DNA from: Tipula vernalis
Lineage: Eukaryota; Arthropoda; Insecta; Diptera; Tipulidae
Reading direction: 5' to 3'
Length of the DNA: 64,000 nt
Assembly: GCA_958295665.1 (NCBI GenBank)
Contig: OY282560.1
Coordinates: forward strand, 313,515,236-313,579,235
This document shows, one piece after another, positions 24,981 to 36,937 of this stretch. The notes under the pieces were generated by a model. That model was not told the DNA's origin, searched no databases, and was given only the letters and a program-made list of their open reading frames with translations. A program made the translations under genes and the position numbers. Numbering within the stretch: position 1 is the stretch's first letter; every line of letters starts with the position of its first letter.

Positions 24981-25466
24981 TTAGCCGAACAAACATGCAT
25001 TGAAATATTTTGTAGTATCTTCCAGTCCTTGGAGCATCTGATCGAGTATTCGATGAAATTCACTTGGAGCTGTTTTAATTCCAAATGCGAGCCTGTAGAA
25101 CTTGTATGTACCATTCTGAGTGGTTATCATTTGAATGTTTGCACTATCTTCATTCATTTGAACGTGATGATATCCTTTGAATAAATCGAGTGTACAAAAG
25201 TAGTAGTAGTTCAAGTTATTTGTTTTCGCTATCTTTATAATAGACGCACAATCGTACTTGATTATCTGGTTTACCGGAGTACATACTAACGGTGAGCCCC
25301 AATTGGAGGTATCTACTTTCGTAACTATGCCCTCCTGTTCCAGAATACTTAAATCTTTTCCGATTTGTTCTCTACGTGAAACCGATACTTCTCTCGCTTT
25401 ATGGAATACTGATTTAGCATCTGATTGATGTTTTAGCGAACACTGGAAATTTAGGAATTTCCCCAC
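24981..25466 (-). pseudogene. Mag-like gypsy reverse transcriptase, N-terminal half
   Basis: RT fingers and palm: FKVFHKAREV-like lead (VFHKAREVSVSRREQI), LEQEGIVTKVDTSNWGSPLV, then TLDLFKGYHHVQMNEDSA (motif A; the catalytic Asp is D of LDLF), YKFYRLAFGIKTAPSEFHRI (motif B region) and LDQMLQGLED. The frame ends just where the YxDD box should follow (TKYFNACLFG), so motif C is frameshifted or mutated. The expected C-DY stretch has also decayed. Lies in order after the protease, as in Ty3/gypsy pol. Confidence 0.88.
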
Positions 25467-25602
25467 CTTTTGCTCGAAAATTTCACTATATTTTGTTTTG
25501 ATGTTGCGGATGTTCGATAACTTGTGTAGAAAGAATTTTATTAACTAATTCACCCGACTTCCTTTTATCTAATTCCTGTAAATTGATGTTGAGTTTCCGG
25601 AT

Positions 25603-25983
25603 TCACATTCTTCCCAAAAGAGATTGCCGTCCTTTATCGACAATATACATTTCCTTCTTAATCAGTTTATCCCTGTATCTTGCCTTAACAGTTATAAATC
25701 CATGGGGCACAAATATCTCCTTGAGATATGAACGAAATTCTATAATTGTCGGTCGTACTGGATTTGAAATATTGAGGCTTTCAAATTCATCCTTCGGAAC
25801 CAGTGTGAATCCTGCTCCCGAATCAACTTCAAATTGCTGGACTTTTCCTTCTACTTCGATATTCACGTAATATTTTTCCGCCTGACTACTGGAACCTGAA
25901 TAATTTGAATATTCATCGTACACATTCTGGACATAATTTCCATCTCTACTAGCGTTTACTGTAGTATTAGAGTCGTAATACAT
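25603..25983 (-). pseudogene. Mag-like gypsy aspartic protease
   Basis: Retropepsin that cleaves the gag-pol polyprotein. The active site reads FEVDSGAGFTLVPK (D-S-G, an accepted variant of DTG), and the end reads YIVDKGRQSLLGRM, matching the LLGR motif that closes Mag-type proteases. The frame begins after a zinc-knuckle-like stretch on the minus strand (around 26050-25990, ending KGHVEKIC in another frame). It is followed by a frame break before the RT. It appears open over the whole domain. Confidence 0.85.
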
Positions 25984-26166
25984 ATTTTCTCGACATGTCC
26001 TTTTTCTTGCAGTGTTTTCAGTCTTGTTGTATTTGCCACTGCGGACATCATGATTATTGCGCGCGGAACGTGTGCAGAGACCCGTTAATACTGTTACTTC
26101 ATAGTCGATTCGACCACGGGATTTTGATTTATTATTTTTTTACTGGAGCTGCGACCCTGGCTAGTA

Positions 26167-27374
26167 TTAGGTGTGTGAATTAATTCTTAGACTAGACATT
26201 TAGATGTCGCTACGTGAGATTGCGTATAGTTTGACAAGCAATTCTAATTGCATTTTGTAGCTGTCACAATTGTCAATCTAATTCAGAGCAGAAAGTGTTA
26301 TTTTTCATATTACGTCATTTTTTTGTAATCGATTTAAAATGGACCGTGATAAGTTGTTTTTTCGAGGGGTTCTTCTTTTCTTTTTTGATTCCAAGAAAAC
26401 TGCCGCTGAAGCTCACCGATTGCTTTCTGATACTTATGGTAATCAAGCTCCATCGAGAGCAAGCTGTTTCAATTGGTTTCATCGATTTCAAAGTAGTGAT
26501 TTTGACTTAACAGACAAAGAAGGGCCAGGTCAGCCAAAAAAGTTTGAAGATGCCGAATTACAAACATTATTGGATGAAAATGCATGTCAAACGCAAAAAA
26601 AACTTGCAATACAGTTAAACATTGACCGATCAACCATTTCTCATCGTTTGCACGCAATAGAAAAGATTCGAAAGCTAGGAAGATTGGTCCCACATCAACT
26701 GTCCGAAAATCAATTGAGAGCACGAATTGAAGCATGCAAAAAAAAATTTTGCTGAGTACAAAAAACATAGTTTTTTGCATCGAATTGTTACTGGCGATGA
26801 AAAGTGGCTGTATTACGACAACCTCAAACGTAAAGCAGCTTATGCCGATCCAGGCCAAGCAGGACCATCGCAGCCAAAACGAGATATTCAATGCGATGAG
26901 GTTATGCTGATTATTTGATGGGACCAGAAAGGTGTGGTGTATTATGAGCTGTTAAATCCAAATGAAACGGTTACAGCTGATCGCTACCTGCGCCAACTGG
27001 GCAATTTGGCACGTGCATTAGACGAAAAACGGCCAGCAATAGCGAACAAAAGCTATGGGGGTTGGGATCGGTTTGAACAACCTGCGTATTCTCCAGACCT
27101 TGTACCTTCCGACTACCATTTGTTTCGATCAATGCAAATAGGCCTGGCTGACGTACGCTTCCGAAACGCCGGTGAAATGCGAAATTGGATCGATGGCTGG
27201 ATAGCTGGGAAAGTTGAAGGCTTCTTCAAACGAGGAATCCACAAACTTCCCAGGAGATGGCAGGAAGTCATAGCTAACGATGGCGAATATATTGGATAAA
27301 ATATACTGTATCGTTATCTTTTAATAAACATTTCTTTTTTTTAAAAAAGTCTAAAAATTAATTTACACACATAA
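26167..27374 (+). mobile_element. Mariner inserted in the Mag-like gypsy
   Basis: TIRs of about 26 bp: TTAGGTGTGTGAATTAATTC at 26167 and its inverse ending at 27374 (TTATGTGTGTAAATTAATTT on the other strand). They are flanked by TA at 26165-26166 and 27375-27376. It lies between the gag and protease parts of the minus-strand gypsy and so is younger than that element. Contains a broken transposase gene. Confidence 0.9.
26339..27299 (+). pseudogene. Mariner transposase lacking its second catalytic block
   Basis: Cut-and-paste transposase of the mariner family (DD34D). The helix-turn-helix half (26339-26755) is nearly complete: SKKTAAEAHRLLSDTYG, then SRASCFNWFHRFQS and IDRSTISHRLHAI. After a frameshift near 26740 the first catalytic block reads HRIVTGDEKWLYYDN. 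A TGA near 26917 interrupts DEVMLII-WDQKG. The last part (26934-27299) has GVVYYELLNPNETVTADRYL and then jumps from EKRPAIANKSYGGWDRFEQ to YSPDLVPSDYHLFRSM (third catalytic D). The HDNARPH-type segment with the second catalytic Asp is absent. So it has at least one frameshift, one stop and one internal deletion. Confidence 0.9.
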
Positions 27375-27399
27375 TACTTTGACGGAAACTATCTCTTAG

Positions 27400-28175
27400 C
27401 TAGAAAAGTTCGGCTGCTTCGAATTCTGATTTGAAATTTCTCTGCTGTATATCTGTGAAGCCTCTCATGCAAGCGCCAAATCTACATTTTCCTTAAATTC
27501 TAATTTTCTAATCGCTCTTATGAACTGTGATAATAGATCTGGATCTGGAATTGACATGGAGCATCCTTTGCAGTTGAATTTCCATGTTATTGTTCGAATG
27601 CTCGAATTGCTGCAACGTAATTTGCAATTGACTTGTTTGATTTTTGACTACGCTTAATAAATTCGGCTATTTCAATTATTCTGCAATAATTTCACCAATT
27701 AGTCGTAATCCTCTTGAATGGGTGACTTTGGTGTCTATAAATTCGACATACCACTTTAATTTTCTGTAGCAATACAATTTAGCAATTTTTGTTTGTAATT
27801 TTCTTTGCCACTTTTAATTTTTTTAAGGTCGAAATAAATTTCAAGTCGCTGGACATATTGTTGGAAAGATTTTTTACCATCGAAATTTTCGAAAGAATAA
27901 TTCGAATCGCCATCTTCGTCGTAAAGTCTTACGTTTCTTGTTCTGCAGGCCAGAAAAATAGGAACGTGCTTGACATCGGAAAAATTCTGGTCTGTAATTT
28001 CCATCCTGAAACACTCTAATCTATGTATGTTGTCACACAACGTGTGTGAGATGATACAATATATTTCGGATTGACAAACGCTTTCTTTTTGGGAAAGAAA
28101 CGAATGATAACAATATGGTAGCCCCAGAAAAGTTTTAACTTTCACGGTGATTGAGCTAATGCCCATAGTGTCCAT
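27400..28175 (-). pseudogene. Mag-like gypsy gag remnant
   Basis: Gag of the minus-strand element, upstream of the mariner. The informative part, 27756 to about 27900, reads FENFDGKKSFQQYVQRLEIY and ENYKQKLLNCIATEN, the start of a Mag-type capsid domain. Further down, in another frame near 27620, SIANYVAAIR resembles the middle of the same domain. An internal Met at MEITDQNFSD (about 28010) is a plausible original start, since upstream residues look unrelated. The zinc-knuckle end is split by the mariner. Confidence 0.65.
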
Positions 28176-28794
28176 TTCGAAACCGAGAAAAGTAACGGTC
28201 GTAACTTCAAACTCATCAAATCGCCTGTGGAATTTGGTTTAACGATAAGCTAACAGGATGAATTGTGTCATTGATTTGGTCGAATAACATGGGTAACCTC
28301 AAAATTGGCCCAACCAACTACAGAGAATATAACATCGTATTTGTTGACGACTTCAGCGATAATTGATTTCGTCACTGAGAAGTTTAATGTGCAAGTCGGG
28401 GTGTGTTGTATTGGGGACTTCCTCTTGTGTCGAAGAACTCAAGTGGTGGTGGCTTGTGCGAATTCCGTTCCGCACATTTTAAATGCTGGTGTCTCAAGGT
28501 GAAGGTGTACAATTTTTAGTTCATCACAGCGCAAAGTTTTATATGCGTGTGCAATTTCTAACAAATAACAAAATATAAGCATGTATTAGTAAGTACACTG
28601 TTAAATAATTCTAATAAGAAAAATGATTTAGAATTATTTAACAGGACTAAAAAATTTTGGAGGAAATTTTTAAGGAATCTTTTAGCTTTTGGGTGTCCTA
28701 TTCGCTATTTCTCAACTGTGTAAAGGAATCCTAAATTTAAATTTGTTTTAGAATTACATCTTATCACCTATGCTCGTGTGGAAATGGCGTATCA
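28176..28794. other. Unassigned sequence between the gypsy gag and the satellite
   Basis: Probably 5' untranslated sequence or LTR of the Mag-like element. One stretch (about 28380-28500) is GC-richer than its surroundings but has no recognisable product. Confidence 0.35.
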
Positions 28795-29544
28795 GAATAA
28801 TAAAGATCATAAGAATGATAAGCATGCTATAATCCATTGGAAGATAAAACTGAATCAAAAAATTCATAAAAATCATTAAACCATAAGAATAAAAGGAACG
28901 GTCAGAATCATAAACAAGATTAAAATCATTAGAATCATAAGAAGCTGAAGAAACTTAAAAGTTATAAGACTAATAAGATTCATAAGGATAATTAAAATCA
29001 TAGGCATGATATGAATCATAAAAATCTTTAGAAACATAAGATTCATGAGAATCATAAGACTCATAAGAATAGTTATAAGAGTCATAAGAATAATAACAAT
29101 CATAAGAATCATAATAACCGTAAGAATAGAAAAATAAAAATCGTAAAAATTATACAAATCATGGTTATCATCAGAATCATAAGCATCATAAGAATCTTCA
29201 GAAACATAAACATTATTAGAATCATAAAAATCATAAGGGTCCTAATAATGATCATCATAATAATGATAAGTATCATCAGAATCATATAAATCATGCGAAT
29301 TAAATGAATAAAACGAATGATAAGGATGATAAGAGTCATAAGCATCATAAGGTCATAAGAATGTTAGGAATCAAAAGAATCATAGAAATAATAAGAATCA
29401 TAAGCATCATAAAAATTATAAGAATCATAAAAATCATAAAAACCATAGGAATCATAAGGATCATAAAAATCATAAAATTCATATGAGTAATAAGAATCAT
29501 AAGTGTCATAAAAATAATAAGAATCATAAAAATCATAAGAATTA

Positions 29545-30085
29545 TTAGGAGTACAAATTGAAAATGCGGGATTTTTTTCTATTTTTGAACGTTTATTCTG
29601 AAAAAATGGTAACAAATGAATTATCCATCGCTAGCCACAACTTTTTCCCATCTTTCTGGCAATTTACGGATACCGTCGCGAAAAAATTCGGCCGGCTTGG
29701 CTGCTATCCAGTCATCGACCCATTTTTGGGCTTCTTCGTAAGAATGGAAGCGCTGGTCAGCTAGGCCATGTGTCATCGATCGGAAAAGGTGGTAATCGGA
29801 AGGAGCAATATCTGGGCTATACGGCGGGTGGGGTAAGACTTCCCATTTCAGCGTTTGTAGGTATGTATTAAAACTTCCCGCAAATGCTGTTTTGTTGGCA
29901 CGAAACTCGACATATTGAGAGCTCAAAAAAACTATGAATTTGACACTGCGACAAATTGACACATACTGAAAATTAAAGCTATAAGACGTAGCTTTGACAT
30001 GAACATAGTAACAGTACTGCCTGATGCGTATAGCGTTAGTAACGCCATCTGTTATCAATCCCGCATTTTCAATTTGTACCCCTAA
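29545..30085 (-). mobile_element. Internally deleted mariner (MITE-like) in the satellite
   Basis: TIRs of about 28 bp (TTAGGAGTACAAATTGAAAA on the left; TTAGGGGTACAAATTGAAAA on the other strand at the right end), flanked by TA at 29543-29544 and 30086-30087. On the minus strand the 5' UTR and first codons of a mariner transposase (MSSFVPTKQ, near 29910) are joined directly to the C-terminal part (LKWEVLPHPPYSPDIAPSDY ... RFHSYEEAQKWVDDWIAAKP ... IRKLPERWEKVVASDG). About two thirds of the gene, including the first two catalytic Asp, is gone. A different mariner from that at 26167. Confidence 0.92.
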
Positions 30086-31217
30086 TATAAAAATCATGAG
30101 TATAATAAAAATCTTAAGAATCATAATTATGATAAGTATCAAAAGAATCATATGAATCATGGGAATCATGCGAATCCCATGAATGATATGTATGATAAGG
30201 ATCATAAGAGTCATAAGCATCGTAAGGTCAAAAGAATGTTACGAATCAAAAGAATCATAGAAATCATAAGAATAGTATGAATCACAAAAATCATAAGAAT
30301 CATATAACTAATAAGAATCATAAGCATCATAAGCAACATAAGAATCATAAGAATCATAAGAATCATAACAGTTATAAGAATCATTAGATTCATAAGCATC
30401 ATGAGAATCATATGAATAATAAGAATCATAAGCGTCATAAAAATAATAATCATAAAAATCAAAAAAAATATAAACATCATGATTATCATAAGAATCACAA
30501 AAATCATAAGATTCATATAAATAATAAGAATCATAAGCATCATAAAGATCATAAGAATCATAAAAATCATAAAAATCATAAGAATCATATGAGTGATAAG
30601 AATCATAAAAATCATAAAAATAATAAGAATCATAAAAATCATAAAAATTATAAAAATCATGATTATCATAAGAATCACAAAAATCATGAGAATAATAAAA
30701 ATCTTAAGAATCATAATAATGATAAGTATCATAAGAATCATATGAATCATGGGAATCATGCGAATACCATGAATGATATGTATGATAATAATCATAAGAG
30801 TCATTAGCGTCGTAAGGTCATAAGAATGTTAGGAATCAAAAGAATCATAGAAATCATACGAATAGTATGAATCACAAAAACCATAAGAATCATATAAATA
30901 ATAAGAATCATAATCATCATAAGCAACATAAGAATCATAAAAGTCATAAGAATCATAACAGTTATAATAATCATTAGAATCATAAAAATCATAAGAATCA
31001 TATGAATAATAAGAATCATAAGCGTCATAAAAATAATAAGGATCATAAAAATCATAAAAATTATAAAAATCATGAATATCATAAGAATCACAAAAACATG
31101 AGAATCATAAAAATCTTAAGAATCATAAGAATAATAAAAATCATAAGCGTCCTAATAATGATAAGTATCATAAGAATCATATGAATCATGCGAATCATGC
31201 GAATCACATGAATGATA

Positions 31218-32813
31218 CAGTCCGTTACAGTTGATTAAATCCAATGAAAACAATGTAGGAAATACCCTTGTATGATTTAATTTTAACCCCCGTGTTATTT
31301 AAGTTTTTACTAAAATTTAAAGAACATTATCACTAAAATAAAAGGATGAACATTTTTTTTTTTTTTTTTTTGAGTTTTAAAGTCGTACATTTTGTTATTT
31401 TATTGGGAAGTACCAAAAAAATCATTTTTTTATTTTTACATGTGAATAAATTTTTATGAAATTATATTTTTTTTTTAATATTTACGTTTATTTATTTATA
31501 ATAATATATTTTTTTATTTATAATAATAATGAGTGCTGCCTCCATTCTTTGAAATAAGCTCAAATATTCTATTGGACATTGAATCGTATAGCGACTTCAA
31601 ATAATTCAAAGAAATGTCGGCCCAAGCAGTTTTAATGGCTTCAATAGGCGACTCCTTATCATTATACTGCTTATCCCCTTCATAAACGTTGCGAGAAAGC
31701 CAACCCCAAACGTTTTCCATAATATTTAAATCAGGAGAGAACGGGGGCCATTTAAATAAATCGACGTTTTTCTCGGAAATCCAGGCTTTTACAATCCTTG
31801 CCATATGTATAGGAGCGTTATCTTGCTGATAAGTCCATTTCAGTGGTTCGAACAGCTGTTGGAACTTTGAAAATGCTGAATCCAAAATAGACAGATACGA
31901 CTTAGCTGTCATTTTTTGATTTTGAAAAGCTAACTGAATCCCACCGTAGTATGAAATACCTACCCAGACCATAACCCTTCCTTCAATGCTATGATGTTGA
32001 TTGAGAACTAGCTCTTCTTTGCACAGGTCATGGAAATAATAGTTATAACCATCGGGCCCTTCTAAATTGAATTTTTTCTCATCCGAAAACACGACTTTAT
32101 ACCACTGGTTATTCCATGTCATATGCTCTTTCCCAAATTGAAGCCGATTGTTTTTTCGAGCTTCGTTTAATGGTGACTTTTTCTTAATTTTCATCCGTTT
32201 AAGATGTTTAACTTTCTGTATGGCGCGACGAACGGTTTGTACACGGTCATTAACACCGGCTTTCTCCTTGATTCTGCGAGCAGATAGAGCAGAATGAGAG
32301 GCAATACGAATTATTTTACGCTTATCTACAGGTCTTAATTTCGAAACAGAACAGCCTTTCATATTTTTTTCATAGTTTTCAGGATTTCTTAAATAATTTA
32401 GCACAACAGTGTGGCTTCGGCCTAGTTTTTCGGCTATGAATCGGCTCGAATGTCTTTGATCGTGGTAAGCATTAATTTTTCCCTTTTCCCATTTTTTTAA
32501 AAAACATTTTACAACACCAATTTAATTTTTATTTAATATTTTTTATTTTAATAAAACTAAACAAAAGAAAGGAAAATGAACTGGATTTATTCACGTGTAA
32601 CAATAAAAATGATTTTTTTTTCCGTGTTTAAATAAAAAACAAAAAAAGGAACATTTATAAACCCAACTAGAAAACAAATTCTTAGTCAATTGATTAGTGA
32701 TGAAATCCTCTACCTTTCAGTATAGAAAAAACAATAGCAATAGAATCCAAAAGAGATGAATTCGGGAACTCACATTTTTTTATTTAGTGGATTTAATCTG
32801 CTGTAACGGACTA
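31218..32813 (-). mobile_element. Tc1-like transposon inserted in the satellite
   Basis: TIRs CAGTCCGTTACAGTTGATTA (31218) and its inverse ending at 32813, about 26-28 bp with three mismatches. TA duplications lie at 31216-31217 and 32814-32815. The insertion falls in the satellite signature CATGAATGATA/CGTATGATAAG, which is uninterrupted in paralogous copies near 30180, 30770 and 36575. At 1596 bp it has the full length of a typical Tc1 element. It carries a nearly intact transposase gene and seems the youngest DNA transposon in the window. Confidence 0.95.
31514..32520 (-). CDS. Tc1-like transposase, nearly intact (DD34E)
   Basis: A single uninterrupted frame from about 32520 down to 31514. 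Helix-turn-helix sequence is visible upstream of the first usable start (RFIAEKLGRSHTVVLNYL), then RRIKEKAGVNDRVQTVRRAI. The catalytic triad is present: D in VVFSDEKKFN, D in WTYQQDNAPIHMA and E in PDLNIMENVWGWL, with 34 residues between the second D and the E. A GRVMVWVGISYYGG block lies between the first two. The natural ATG probably lies near 32493 (ATGGGAAAAGGGA) but is one base out of frame with the rest, so the only defect seen is a frameshift in an A-rich run at the very 5' end. The reading therefore has no in-frame ATG at the expected start. No stops inside. Neighbours are satellite DNA only. Confidence 0.88.
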
Positions 32814-33703
32814 TACGTATGATAAGAATCATAAGAGTCATAAGCATCATAAGGTCATAAGAATGTGAGGAATCAAAAGAATCACAAAAGCCATAAGAAT
32901 CATATAAATATTAAGAATCATAAGCATCATAAGAATCATATGAATCATAAGAGTCATAAGAATCATAACAGTTATAAGAATCATAAGAATCATAAAAATC
33001 ATAAGAATCTTATGAATAATAAGAATCATAAGCGTCATAAAAATAATTAGAATCAAAAGAATCATAAAAATCATAAAAATTATAAAAATCATGATTATAA
33101 TAAGAATCACAAAAATCATAAAAATCATATAAATAATAAGAATCATAAGCATCATAAAGATCATAAGAATCATACAAATCGTAAAAATCATAAGAATCAT
33201 AATAATCCTAAAAATCATAAGAATTGTAAAAATCATAAAAATTATAAAACTCATGATTATCATAAGAATCATATAAATAATAAGAATAATATAAATAATA
33301 AGAATCATACGCATCATAAAAATCATATGAATAACAGGAATCATAAGCGTCATAAAAATAATAAGAATCATAAAAATGATTAAAATCATATAAATAATAA
33401 GAATCATAAGCATCATAAGAATCATAACAGTTATAAGAATCATTAGAATCATAAGAATCATATAAAAAATAAGAATCATTAGCGTAATAAAAATAATAAT
33501 AATCATAAGAATCATAAAATCATAAAAATTATAAAAATCATGATTATCATAAGAATCATAAAAATCATAAGAATCATATAAATAATAAGAATCATAAGCA
33601 TCATAAAAATCATAAGAATCATTAAAATCATAAAAATCGTAAGAATCACGAGAATCATATAAATATTAAGAATCATGACAATCATAAGATTCATAAAAAT
33701 CAT

Positions 33704-34616
33704 AAAAGTTAAAAATGGTTTTTATAATCCAAAATTGGATTTATTATTATTATTATTATTGGGGGGGGCCATGCAGGCGATCAGCCTGCACTTCGCACTG
33801 CGACCTAAAAGATCTATTGTGCTGGCCCCTGCTTAATTATCCGTCCAGTCAATATTCAGGTTCTTAATGAACCTGACAATACTGCCTCCCGGTACGTGAT
33901 ACATACTATCTGGGCTTATTGCTCTCCCTCCTAGATGTTTACTACAGCATGTAGTTCCGCTAGAAAGACGGTAGCTTTGGAGCTCAAGGACCTCGAGAGG
34001 GTTGTCCCACTCCCGTATATTCCTACTCCTGCCCCGTATTCCGTTTGATTTTACTCTTACGAGTTGCTGGGAATTGCAAATCACCTGTAGGTCACACAGC
34101 TTTACTACAGGAAGGCTAAATAAAACTGGAGGGTGCCTGGTATCCAGAGTCCGCATATTTTGGGCTGATTAACCTATCAGCCATTCATCTTTCGGCATAT
34201 GCTGTTCCACCTTAGATTAGGGTTTCTTGTCAAGGTTTTTTCCTTTAGCGCCGTACTTTAGCCTGTGCCAAATGGCCAAAAATGTGCCAAGTGACCTTAG
34301 TTACCAGTGGTTGCCACGAGGAGGCAGTACGTACACTTGCGAATTATGAACAGGTTACCCTTACATAATTGTATCCATCACGCAGCTGCCTAATGACAAG
34401 ACCAGAACAGCTCACGTGATGCGCACCCTACTGGAAGGTTACGGAGCTGATAGATTAATCTACTGAACTTTGCCCCCCCCCCCTCCTCCAATAGACGCCA
34501 AACCACCAAAATTGGAATTGTTTTCAGCAATTTCGAGCGTCAAATAATCAGCTAGCTCAGCTTAAAAATTTTCCACTAGGGGGAGTCTGTGATGCTCTAA
34601 TCGTCAATAAGAATCG
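33704..34616. repeat. Satellite spacer unit, copy a (split by X2)
   Basis: A non-9-mer spacer: GTTTTTATAATCCAAAATTG, CAATTTCGAGCGTCAAATAA, TCAGCTAGCTCAG, TCCACTAGGGGGAGTCTGTG, ATGCTCTAATCGTCAATAAG. X2 sits after CCAAAATTGGA. Other copies are at 35309-35445, 35972-36205 and 36938-37385. Confidence 0.85.
33740..34505 (-). mobile_element. X2: second copy of the short non-LTR retroelement
   Basis: Same plan as X1: a 5' segment (34505 to about 34112), an RNase H stub (about 34035-33940), a C-terminal end (IVRFIKN), a 3' UTR with AGCACAATAGATCTTTTAGG and a (TAA)n tail next to a G/C run (33761-33740). It is flanked by CCAAAATTGGA at 33729-33739 and 34506-34516; the exact limits are ambiguous by 3-4 bases. 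The uninterrupted target is seen in the paralogous satellite spacer at 35332-35342. The tail side fits reverse transcription of a minus-strand transcript. The 108-codon frame at 33833-34156 is not a gene. Confidence 0.8.
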
Positions 34617-34795
34617 GTGACGGTCTTTTGGCTTGGCGTATTCCGGTAGATGCCCCCCCCCCCAGTTTTTTGCTCACAAGTCGTAACATCTCTAACTACG
34701 GTTCTTGGAAGATAACACTAGGTTCGCTGCCCTGTTTTCTTGTACAGCGGTGTTGCGTTTGCTTGTATTTCTGCAACACCGATACTGTAAGCTTA
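34617..34795. repeat. 180-bp repeat, copy 2
   Basis: Copy of 22079-22258. It begins directly after the satellite spacer (CAATAAGAATC) and ends in satellite 9-mers after GATACTGTAAGCTTA. The short frames across it are accidental. Confidence 0.8.
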
Positions 34796-35308
34796 AAAAT
34801 TATAAAAATCATGATTATAATAAGAATCACAAAAATCATAAGAATCATATAAATAATAAGAATCATAAGCGTCATAAAAATCATAAGAATCATAAAAATC
34901 GTAGAAATCATAACAATCATAAGAATCATAAAAATCATAAGAATTGTAAAAATCATAAAAATTATAAAACTCATGATTATCATAAGAATCATATAAATAA
35001 TAAGAATCATACGCATCATAAAAATCATATGAATAATAAGAATCATAAGCGTCATAAGAATCATAACAGTTATAAGAATTATTAGAATCATAAAAATCAT
35101 AAGAATCATATGAATAATAAGAGTCATAAGCGTCATAAAAATAATAATAATCATAAGAATCATAAAATCATAAAAATTATAAAAATCATAAGCATCATAA
35201 AAATCATAAGAATCATTAAAATTATAAAAATCGTAAGAATCACGAGAATCATATAAATATTAAGAATCATAAGCATCATGAGAATCATAAGATTCATAGA
35301 AATCATAA

Positions 35309-35445
35309 AAGTTAAAAATTGTTTTTATAATCCAAAATTGGAATTGTTTACAACAATTTCGAACGTCAAATTATCAGCTAGCTCAGTTTAAAAATTTTTC
35401 ACTAGGTGGAGTCTGTGATGCTCTAATCGTCAATAAGAATCATAA
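35309..35445. repeat. Satellite spacer unit, copy b (empty site for X2)
   Basis: Contains the intact target AATCCAAAATTGGAATTG that is split in copy a, then CAGCTAGCTCAGTTTAAAAA, which is split in copy d. It therefore serves as the pre-insertion reference for two elements. Confidence 0.88.
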
Positions 35446-35971
35446 GAATCTTAGGAATCATAATATCTGAAAGAATCATAAGAATCAAGATAACCATAAA
35501 AATCATAAGAATTATAAAAGTTATGATAATTATAAAATCATGACAATCACGAGGACCATAAGAATCATAAAAATCATAATAATCATAAGAATCATGGAAA
35601 TCATAAGAATCATATAAATAATAAGAATCATTAGCATCATAATAATCATAAGAATCTTAGGAATTATATGCATCATAAGATTCATAAAAATCATAAGAAT
35701 CATGAGAATAATAAGCTTCATAAAAATCTTAAGAATCATAAGAATCATAAAAAGCATAAAAATTATAAAAGTCATGATTATCATAAGAATCATGAAAATC
35801 ATAAGCATCGTACAAATAATAAGAATCGTAATCATCATAAGCACTATAAGAATCATAAGACTCATAATAATGATTGGTATCATAATAATGATAAAAATCA
35901 TAAGAATCATATGCATCATACGAATAACACGTGTCATGAGATTCATAAAATTTATAAAAATCATAAACATC

Positions 35972-36205
35972 ATTAAATATTGGAAAAGTAGAGAAGCGCC
36001 TCTCGAGGAGAAAAGTTAAAATGAGGCTACTGACAAAATGATACTTCTCACAAATCCGACGAAAGAAAAGTTTGCAATCCGGTAATTAAAAATTGTTTTT
36101 ATAATTCCAAATTGAAATTGTTTACAACAATTTCGAACGTCAAATTATCAGCTAGCTCAGTTTAAAAAATGTCCACTAGGTGGAGTCTGTGATGCCCAAT
36201 CATCA
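35972..36205. repeat. Satellite spacer unit, copy c with 5' extension
   Basis: Starts with an extra 100 bp (AAATATTGGAAAAGTAGAG ... AATCCGGTAATTAAAAATTG) also present in copy d, then the common spacer, uninterrupted at CAGCTAGCTCAGTTTAAAAA. Copies c and d begin about 965 bp apart, which marks a higher-order duplication. Confidence 0.85.
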
Positions 36206-36937
36206 ATAAGAATCATAATAATCATTAGAATCATAAGAATCATACGAGTCATAAGAATCATAAGGATAATAAGTATCATAGGATTCACGAAAGTCAGAAG
36301 AATAATAAGAACAAGAATCATGATAATCATAAAAAGCATAAAAATCATAAAAATTATGAAAATCATTATTATCATAAGAATCATAAAAATTATATAAATA
36401 ATAAGGATCATGAGAATCATAAAATCTTAGGAAACATAAGCATCATAAAAATCATAAAAATCATGGGAATCATAAGAATAATAAGAATCATAAGCGTCAT
36501 AATAAGGATAAAAATCGTAAAAATGATAAGTATCATCAGAATCTTATGAATCATAAAAATCATGCGAATCACATGAATAATACGTATGATAAGAATCATA
36601 AGAGTCATAAGCATCATAAGATCCATAAGAATATTAGGAATCAAAAGAATCATATAAAGCATAAGAATAGTATGAATAATAAGACTCAAAAGCGTCATAA
36701 AAATCCTAAGAATCATAAAAATCAAAAAAATTATAAGAATCATAAGCATCATAAGCATCATAGGAATTATAAGAATCATGATAAATGATAATAATCATAA
36801 AAATGATAAAAATCATAATTATCATAAGCGTCATAAAAATCATAAGAAGCATAAAAATCCTAAAAATCATAGGACTCATATGAATAATACGAATCATAAG
36901 ACTCATAAAAACAACCATAAGAATCATAAGCATCATT

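Noticed and set aside
28876..33703. Long Met/Ile/Leu-rich and Asn/His/Lys-rich frames (up to 222 codons) on both strands of the satellite.
   Set aside because: They follow from a 9-bp unit that has no stop in four of six frames. Composition and length track the array, not a protein.
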